In this document: positions 58,276-64,000 of the stretch, piece by piece
Position numbering within the stretch: the stretch's first letter is position 1
Layout: each line of letters opens with the position of its first letter
Assembly: GCF_013618625.1 (NCBI RefSeq)
Contig: NZ_JABRWO010000001.1
Span: 62,001-126,000 of the forward strand
Direction of reading: 5' to 3'
DNA length: 64,000 nt
From: Bremerella alba
GTDB lineage: Bacteria; Planctomycetota; Planctomycetia; Pirellulales; Pirellulaceae
Notes under the pieces: model-generated
Databases searched by the model: none
What the model saw: only the letters and a program-made list of their open reading frames with translations
Told to the model about the DNA's origin: nothing
Translations under genes and position numbers: made by a program

Positions 58276-58685
58276 CGATACTGCCGAATTCTTAGGTTGC
58301 GACGAATTTCAAAATCGCCTGGCAATAATTGCATCGGCGAGTCAATCGTTAGATGCATTTCCATTTCGATTACGACACGTTCGTCGATCTCTGTTGTTTC
58401 CAAATCGATAATGAGGTTGTCAGGATTAAAAGCCGTTAGTTGCGATAATTCCTCCACCGCCTCAGACAAAACATCGGCCTCCCACTGCTCCACTTCGTCC
58501 TCATCGAATTGCGTCGTACTGGCATAGCGAATCGCTCGCCAGGCCGCCTGATTGGCGACAGACTTGATGTGATATCCCTGGGCAAGTTGCACGCAAAACA
58601 TCGTCGTAGCAAACAGCAGCGGCAAACAGATCGCCAACTCGGTGGCGGCCAGTCCATTCAATTGATTACGTCGTGTTGATTTCAT
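58272..58685 (-). CDS. TadE/TadF-like protein
   Basis: 137 aa with leader GLAATELAICLPLLFATTMF, again of the TadE/TadF kind with Glu near the start of the hydrophobic segment. It is followed by a small acidic extracytoplasmic domain. Both ends overlap neighbours (ATGA with the TadE gene and with TadC), so the run is translationally coupled. Which of the two small proteins is TadE and which TadF is not decidable by eye. Confidence 0.85.
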   Translation of the reverse strand: MKSTRRNQLNGLAATELAICLPLLFATTMFCVQLAQGYHIKSVANQAAWRAIRYASTTQFDEDEVEQWEADVLSEAVEELSQLTAFNPDNLIIDLETTEIDERVVIEMEMHLTIDSPMQLLPGDFEIRRNLRIRQYR

Positions 58686-59659
58686 CTCTTAGACTCCGCT
58701 GGCTTAGTTTCCTGCGGAAGTTCCTGGAACGACTGTTGAATCTGTAGTGCAGCCGGCCCCGCTAAGACAACAAAGATAGTCGGAAAGATAAACAAGAGAG
58801 TCGGCACCAAGATCTTGACGGATGCTTGCTGTGCTAACTCCTCGGCGCGTTGCTCGCGTTGAAAACGAAGCATATCGGAGAGTTCCCGCAAAGCTGACCC
58901 CATTTCCGAGCCAAACTTCTGCGATTGTTCGACGAAAGACGCCAGTGCCCGGGCCTCATCGACTCCGGTACGGACACTCATCCGTCCAAACCCCTGCCCC
59001 AGGGTTTGGCCCAGATGAACATCCCGTAACACGAAGTCGAGTTCAGTAGCTAACACGCTGTGAGTTTGCCGCATCTCGGAATGGACTTGGCTGACCGCTT
59101 CCGAAAGTCCCATGCCCCCTTCCACGCACGTAATAGCCAAGTCAACAAAATCTGGCAATGCCTGGCGAAAGTACCGCTGACGATTTCGGGTTATCGAGCT
59201 AAGAATGATGTCTGGTACAAACATTCCCACGAACCCTAAGAGCGCACCAACCATCAAAGTCCAATGCCACGGCCACGGAAACGCCCAAGACATTACGATG
59301 CTCAACAGGAGCGGTGCGATCATCAAGCTAACCTTCATAATCATGAAGTAGCCCAGCGAGGCCGGTTCGTAGTAGCCAGCGCGGATCAGTCGATTCATCA
59401 TCCGGGTTCGACGTGTCTCGTCATCAGGCATCAGGCGCCGCATCAGTTCCTTGGTCGCACTGCTGACAGCCACGCGACTCCAAAGTTCGGATGCCTTTGA
59501 GACTGAGTTTTCACGCTCCCCCTCAAGCAGTCCGTCGACTCGCATTAGGGTCTTGTCTGGAGCGGGTGCCAACATGCCCGAAGCCACTATTACCAAACAA
59601 GACACACCCGTGAAGACGGAGGCCACAATCAACCAAGTCGTCCATTCCAACTCAAACAT
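58682..59659 (-). CDS. tadC: Tad inner-membrane platform protein TadC
   Basis: A type II secretion F-like membrane protein. The ATG at 59659 is preceded by AGGGG and starts MFELEWTTWLIVASVFTGVS; an extension to 59728 would add non-family residues. Typical F-domain text is FRQALPDFVDLAITCVEGGM and SLSEAV-like MGLSEAVSQVHSEM, and it ends with two hydrophobic segments (KILVPTLLFIFPTIFVVLAG). Order after TadB is conserved. It forms the membrane base of the Tad machine. Confidence 0.92.
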   Translation of the reverse strand: MFELEWTTWLIVASVFTGVSCLVIVASGMLAPAPDKTLMRVDGLLEGERENSVSKASELWSRVAVSSATKELMRRLMPDDETRRTRMMNRLIRAGYYEPASLGYFMIMKVSLMIAPLLLSIVMSWAFPWPWHWTLMVGALLGFVGMFVPDIILSSITRNRQRYFRQALPDFVDLAITCVEGGMGLSEAVSQVHSEMRQTHSVLATELDFVLRDVHLGQTLGQGFGRMSVRTGVDEARALASFVEQSQKFGSEMGSALRELSDMLRFQREQRAEELAQQASVKILVPTLLFIFPTIFVVLAGPAALQIQQSFQELPQETKPAESKR

Positions 59660-59687
59660 TTTTCTGCCCCTAAAATGCCGGCCTTTG

Positions 59688-60647
59688 CTAATAGGAAAAA
59701 TTGACGATTCGATAAATACAAAACGCACCTAGCAATTGCGAGAAAACGCAGCCTGCTAAGATGTCGTGTCGCTCTAGTAGCACGCTGATGTACTGTGGTG
59801 CGATCAGCGACATGATCATAACTACAATCGTCGGCATCGCGATTAAAACGGCAGCTTGCATGCGGCCTTCGCCCGTGAGCGACTTGATACGGCGTTTCAT
59901 CTTCACGCGTTTGCGAACCAATTCAGATAGCTGCTGCAACAGTTCCGCCAGGTTCCCCCCAGATCGCTTGTGAACAATCAAAGCAATCGTGAAGATTCGC
60001 AGTTCCATCACATTGACTCGACGAGCCATATCACGCAGGGCCACTTCCGGAGGCACCCCCAGATGTTGCTGCTCGTAAAAGTAGTTGAACTCTTCGGATA
60101 GCGGCTTGGGAAAGTCGTTCGCGATCATCTGTACGACGGCTGGCACGCCCTGGCCGGCTCGCAGACCTCGGCTCATTGCGGAGAAGGCATTTGGCAACTG
60201 GGTCGAAATCTGTTCGCTACGTGCATTGCGGCGTGAATATACAACGATCGCAGGCAGAAGTAGCGATAATGGAGTTCCAATTCCCAGCACCCAACCTGGC
60301 CCGAAAGCGAACCCAAACGCTCCGCCGAACAGGCAAGAGACGATCAGGCTAATTACAGCAAACTGCCAAACATTTAAGCCTGTGGCCGCCTGATCTAGCC
60401 ATGTCTGAATTCGATCCTGCGTGCGTCTTAGGAGCGGCTTTTTCCCACTGCGGATCGGTCGCACCATATCTTTTATGATCGGCGAGTTTTCCTGATGACC
60501 CTCAACACGCTCACGCATTGCGTCGTCGATGCGATCTGCAACTTTGCTCTTCACGCGGAAGAATGAGTCGTACACAAGCCACGCCACGGCGACGATGCCA
60601 ATCGTTACACCAAGAAACGTGTTGATCAAAATGAAAGATTCTGACAT
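59688..60647 (-). CDS. tadB: Tad inner-membrane platform protein TadB
   Basis: 319 aa, type II secretion F-like. N-terminal membrane segments are followed by the cytoplasmic F domain: LPNAFSAMSRGLRAGQGVPA, DFPKPLSEEFNYFYEQQHLG and HKRSGGNLAELLQQLSELVR. Two C-terminal membrane segments close it. It lies 25 bases after TadA and 28 bases before TadC, giving the conserved A-B-C order. Confidence 0.93.
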   Translation of the reverse strand: MSESFILINTFLGVTIGIVAVAWLVYDSFFRVKSKVADRIDDAMRERVEGHQENSPIIKDMVRPIRSGKKPLLRRTQDRIQTWLDQAATGLNVWQFAVISLIVSCLFGGAFGFAFGPGWVLGIGTPLSLLLPAIVVYSRRNARSEQISTQLPNAFSAMSRGLRAGQGVPAVVQMIANDFPKPLSEEFNYFYEQQHLGVPPEVALRDMARRVNVMELRIFTIALIVHKRSGGNLAELLQQLSELVRKRVKMKRRIKSLTGEGRMQAAVLIAMPTIVVMIMSLIAPQYISVLLERHDILAGCVFSQLLGAFCIYRIVNFSY

Positions 60648-60672
60648 TAGATTCTGCCCCTAATTGTCTTCA

Positions 60673-61944
60673 TTAACAGCGTGAGTTCATTTTGCCTACC
60701 AAGTCGGAAGGTATTTCTCGACGCTCAAACACCGGCTCACTTCCGTCTGCGGAAAAGCGGCATACAAACATCGGTTTCAATTTGATTGCGTCGCCATCCC
60801 TGACAACCTGGCCAATCTGAGTTAGCTTGCGTTTGCCGTTATCTAATCGTTTGACATGAACGACCAGATCGATTGACGATGCAATTTGTTGGCGGATGTA
60901 CCACATTGGCAAATTATCTTGTGCCAAGCCGAGAAGCATTTCTAAACGACTGACGGTGTCTTCTGCGCTGTTGGCGTGAATGGTAGTCAAGCTTCCATCG
61001 TGACCGGTGTTCATTGCTTGCAGCATGTCGAACACCTCTTCACCACGACATTCGCCGACGATGATTCGATCTGGCCGCATACGAAGCGCGTTCCGTACCA
61101 GATCGCGGGTAGAAACAAGCCCTTTTCCTTCGAGGTTTTCGCAACGTGTTTCCATTCGTGCCACATGTGGCTGGCGTAAGCGAAGCTCGGCGGCATCTTC
61201 AATCGTGACGATTCGTTCTCTTGGCGAAATATAACTGGAAAGCATGTTGAGCAGAGTTGTCTTTCCGCTACCGGTACCTCCGGCAATCACCATATTCAGC
61301 CGGGCATGAATGGCTGCCTGAAGAAAAGCCATCATCTCTTCCGACATGCCGCCACTACTGACAAACTGTTGGGCCGTGATGGCATGTGATGCGAAACGGC
61401 GAACCGAGACCAGAGCTCCATCCAAAGCGATCGGCGAGATCACGGCATGAAAACGACTGCCATCGGGTAATCTCGCATCAACCGTAGGCGACGACTCATC
61501 AATTCGCCGGCCGACCCGGCCAGCGATTCGCTGGACAATGCGAACGAGTTGTTCGTTATCTGAAAATTGAACTGAAGTTTCTTCTAATTGTCCGCCACGT
61601 TCTACGTAAACGTGCTGTGGTCCATTGATTAAAATGTCGGTGATCGTATTGTCCCTAAGCAGGGACTCCAGCGGCCCGAAGCCCACCATCTCGTCAATCA
61701 ACTCTTGTGCCAACCGGTCCTTTTCACCATGACGCACCAGATCTGCATGAGAGAGAAATAGCTTTTCGATTGCCGCACGAAGCTCACGTCGCACGACGGC
61801 TTCGTCCAGCTTTAACATCGCTCGGACGTCCACCATTTCGATCAACCAACGATGAAACTTCTCTTTAATAACCTTGTCATCCTGCCGCGAAGTCTTTGAC
61901 TCTGGCCGGACTTTTAACAGGTCACTATGCGTTTGCTGGAACAT
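60673..61944 (-). CDS. tadA: Tad pilus assembly ATPase TadA (CpaF family)
   Basis: Cytoplasmic ATPase that powers pilus assembly. The 423-aa protein has Walker [13 protein letters not shown] (about residue 218), the Asp box [13 protein letters not shown], the His box [15 protein letters not shown] and Walker B-like [17 protein letters not shown]. The N-terminal region [20 protein letters not shown] is diagnostic for the CpaF group. Its start overlaps the TadZ gene end by 20 bases, so the two are coupled. Confidence 0.95.
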   Translation of the reverse strand: MFQQTHSDLLKVRPESKTSRQDDKVIKEKFHRWLIEMVDVRAMLKLDEAVVRRELRAAIEKLFLSHADLVRHGEKDRLAQELIDEMVGFGPLESLLRDNTITDILINGPQHVYVERGGQLEETSVQFSDNEQLVRIVQRIAGRVGRRIDESSPTVDARLPDGSRFHAVISPIALDGALVSVRRFASHAITAQQFVSSGGMSEEMMAFLQAAIHARLNMVIAGGTGSGKTTLLNMLSSYISPRERIVTIEDAAELRLRQPHVARMETRCENLEGKGLVSTRDLVRNALRMRPDRIIVGECRGEEVFDMLQAMNTGHDGSLTTIHANSAEDTVSRLEMLLGLAQDNLPMWYIRQQIASSIDLVVHVKRLDNGKRKLTQIGQVVRDGDAIKLKPMFVCRFSADGSEPVFERREIPSDLVGKMNSRC

Positions 61945-63070
61945 GGTTATCCATCTCCCGAGTTGGTGCTGTATTCATTATTGTGTCGGTAAGTTTGGCG
62001 ATTGCCTGACTGAATTTTGATCGGGGAAATTCCAGTACGGCTGGCTCTCCCATGTTTACACCATTGAGAACACTGGATGGCTCGTGCGGTATGACAGAGG
62101 TTAAGCGACGCTTCATGACCGACTCGAACTTGACCTCTGGGATGCTTGTGCCCTTGATATAGTTATTGGCGACGACACAAAAGTTGGTGAGGTCACGACT
62201 CGCGAAGTATTCAATCAATCGCTTAGTGCGAAGCAGACAAGGAAAATCTAGCCGAGTCACAACAATCACCATGTCGGAACATTCCAACGCTGCAAATTGC
62301 TCTTGATGAAAGGCATCCTCGACATCGAGTACGACAAATTCGTGTAATTGCGCAAGATTGGCCACGAGGGCTTTAACGGACTCCGCCGGCAAGACGCTAT
62401 GAGCACCCAAGTAGCTAGGTCCTGCGATGAGTTTCAGTCCCGATGCATGATGTTCCAAAAGCGTCGAAACAGTGACCGAGTGGATCTCGTCCACATGACG
62501 AGGGCAATCGGAAATGGTCTGTCGCGGTGAAATCCCGAGATGCTCAGCCGCATCTCCACCGGTTAGATTGAGATCTACTAGTACAGTGCCACGGCGTTTA
62601 TTTGCCGCAAGATAGGTAGACAAATTAGTCGCCACGGCGGTCTGCCCCGATCCTCCTACCGCCGAGACGACACTAATCACCTGACCACTCCGTTTGGTCA
62701 AGCCTTCCGAATCAAATAGGCGTTTCAGAGAGTCTTCCAGGTCATGTAGGAAGTCGCCGGACATTTCGATAAAATCAGCAGCTCCACTGCGGATGATTTG
62801 AATAACATCTGAAGCAGAACCTGCTACGCCGAAAACGAGAATGGGTTTGCTAATGAGAATCTGCAAACCGCAAATCACGCTGCGAGTTACTTGAAGATCG
62901 TCCCCTGCAACTAACAGAAGTAAGTCGCACTGGGTTGAATTTTGTTCGAAGTACGCGCGAATCGCAGTTAGGTCATTGTCGATGCGATCGACGACCATAA
63001 CTCCACGCTGCTGTACGACCGGCGCAAGCGTTTCCGCAACCGCGCTCGGCCCGAGTATGACCGCTTTCAT
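61925..63070 (-). CDS. tadZ: TadZ/CpaE-type localisation ATPase with altered P-loop
   Basis: MinD-superfamily protein that places the Tad machine in the cell. I use the ATG at 63070 (MKAVILGPSAVAETL), preceded by GAGGGGC; the longer frame starts at 63109. The N-terminal 125 residues form a REC-like atypical receiver. The P-loop region reads SAVGGSGQTAVATN, lacking the usual Lys of KGGxGKT, an alteration seen in TadZ proteins. FVVLDVEDAFHQEQFAALEC corresponds to the Walker B/switch region. It is the first gene of the minus-strand tad run. Confidence 0.87.
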   Translation of the reverse strand: MKAVILGPSAVAETLAPVVQQRGVMVVDRIDNDLTAIRAYFEQNSTQCDLLLLVAGDDLQVTRSVICGLQILISKPILVFGVAGSASDVIQIIRSGAADFIEMSGDFLHDLEDSLKRLFDSEGLTKRSGQVISVVSAVGGSGQTAVATNLSTYLAANKRRGTVLVDLNLTGGDAAEHLGISPRQTISDCPRHVDEIHSVTVSTLLEHHASGLKLIAGPSYLGAHSVLPAESVKALVANLAQLHEFVVLDVEDAFHQEQFAALECSDMVIVVTRLDFPCLLRTKRLIEYFASRDLTNFCVVANNYIKGTSIPEVKFESVMKRRLTSVIPHEPSSVLNGVNMGEPAVLEFPRSKFSQAIAKLTDTIMNTAPTREMDNHVPANA

Positions 63071-63109
63071 AGCGAGCCCTGCCCCTCGGATCGTATTTAT
63101 GTGCCCCAC

Positions 63110-63480
63110 TCACGGTGATATTTGCCCCACCGAAAGCAACTAATCAAACTTGCGGTCTTCCGTAGCCGCAGTCAAACTGGATAAAAGAAAATGGAGCATC
63201 TCTACGGTAAAAGCAGTCGCTTATTGCGCCTTTGAGGATTACCAGGGAGTGCAATTACCCCGTTTTAAGTACACTTATTTCCTGTTAATTCAACCCCCAT
63301 CAAGAGGACTATAAAGCATACAACGCCACTAACACCATAACTTCCCAATATAAAGTAAGCTGATCGCCCATTACATACTCTTGACGACATCATCCACTGT
63401 CAAATAAGGGCTTCGCATTCCGTCGATGCCCCACCTCAGCCCCTCGAAACCTAATCCCCAACTCCAGGACAACTCCTACT
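63110..63480. other. 371-bp divergent intergenic region
   Basis: Lies between the tad operon (minus) and a hydrolase gene (plus) and must include promoters for both. AT-rich around 63240-63380. No gene, strong hairpin or repeat visible. Confidence 0.5.
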
Positions 63481-64000
63481 GTGTGCCGTACTTACTACTT
63501 GATTGCATCTTTGTTATTCACCATGACCTTCTTCCTTGGCTCTCTTACGGCAGCGGATTGGCCAGGACAAGAGTCACAGTGGAATGGGTACGCTAAATAC
63601 GACTTCAAAGTGGACCAGAGGCCTGCCTATGTCGTCGTTCCGAATCATCCTGCTCCCGGCAATCCCTGGGTCTGGCGAGCCCGTTTTCCTGGTTTTCATG
63701 CAGAAGCTGACTTGCTGCTACTCAAACGCGGCTTCCATATCGCTTACATCAATACGAACGACATGCTGGGAAGTCCTACCGCAATGGGGCACTGGGACAA
63801 CTTCTATGACTTCCTTACCGAGAAAGGACTTGCCAAACGCGTCGCCCTGGAAGGCGTCAGCCGCGGTGGCCTGTTCGTTTACGGCTGGGTAGCTCGTCAT
63901 CCGGATAAGGTTGCCTGTATTTATGCGGACACCCCGGTATGCGATTTCAAAAGCTGGCCAGGCGGCAAAGGAAAAGGAGTTGGTAGCAGCGGAACTTGGC
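63481..64000 (+). CDS. Secreted alpha/beta hydrolase, partial
   Basis: The gene runs off the window end; 173 codons are visible. A GTG at 63481 starts a full signal peptide (CRTYYLIASLLFTMTFFLGS); an ATG at 63523 would cut it short. AYVVVPNHPAPGNPWVWRAR opens the alpha/beta fold. HIAYINTNDMLGSPTAMGHW is an oxyanion-side region, and LEGVSRGGLFVYGWVARHPD is the nucleophile elbow with Ser in GVSRGG. It is similar to secreted planctomycete esterase/peptidase-like hydrolases. Substrate unknown. Confidence 0.83.
   Translation, partial: MCRTYYLIASLLFTMTFFLGSLTAADWPGQESQWNGYAKYDFKVDQRPAYVVVPNHPAPGNPWVWRARFPGFHAEADLLLLKRGFHIAYINTNDMLGSPTAMGHWDNFYDFLTEKGLAKRVALEGVSRGGLFVYGWVARHPDKVACIYADTPVCDFKSWPGGKGKGVGSSGTW

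Overview
The window looks like chromosomal DNA of a planctomycete, most likely a Pirellulales member of the Blastopirellula/Bremerella/Rhodopirellula type. I base this on lineage-typical families: three DUF1549/DUF1553 cytochrome proteins paired with DUF1501 proteins, one DUF1592/DUF1552 pair, two DUF1559 prepilin-like proteins, and an ECF sigma/FecR pair. The species is inference; the families are read from the translated sequence.

Layout. 1-3.7 kb: end of an RND adaptor gene and an AcrB-type pump, closed by a strong terminator. 3.7-14.1 kb (minus strand): ECF sigma factor, FecR-like regulator, DUF1559 protein, small lipoprotein, a giant LamG/cytochrome/DUF1549/DUF1553 protein and a DUF1501 protein, then a terminator and a separate SGNH hydrolase. 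14.7-26.5 kb: surface-glycan locus with an ABC exporter (Wzm/Wzt-like), a complete set of pseudaminic acid (Pse) genes in the order B, C, F, G, H, I, and three glycosyltransferase-type genes. The last of these is convergent and overlaps its neighbour tail to tail. 26.8-35.2 kb: two more DUF1549/DUF1553 + DUF1501 pairs. 35.3-37.9 kb: a secreted thioredoxin-like protein and a beta-propeller di-haem protein.

37.9-39.6 kb: the most unusual part. Eleven tRNA or tRNA-like units lie on the minus strand, each with a different anticodon where one can be read. Several have shrunken D-loops, T-loops reading TGC instead of TTC, or broken acceptor or T stems. A small SAM-methyltransferase gene sits inside the array.

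39.9-44.9 kb: a sialic-acid module of N-acetylneuraminate lyase translationally coupled to a two-propeller sialidase, with a divergent GntR-type regulator; the shared promoter region carries an 11-bp inverted repeat. 44.9-46.3 kb: DUF1559 protein and lipoprotein. 46.7-52.3 kb: three phosphorelay proteins (hybrid kinase with Hpt, REC-kinase, stand-alone REC) and an unrecognised gene. 52.4-56.1 kb: DUF1552 and DUF1592-type pair. 56.3-63.1 kb: tad secretion genes in the order tadZ, A, B, C, E, E-like, G without pilin, prepilin peptidase or secretin. The window ends inside a secreted alpha/beta hydrolase gene.

Read together, the window is about the cell surface and extracellular polymer use. It makes and exports a Pse-containing glycan, trims sialylated glycans, carries several cytochrome/DUF1501 modules with exported signals, and has a Tad machine. 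The tRNA array is the part not explained by these themes.
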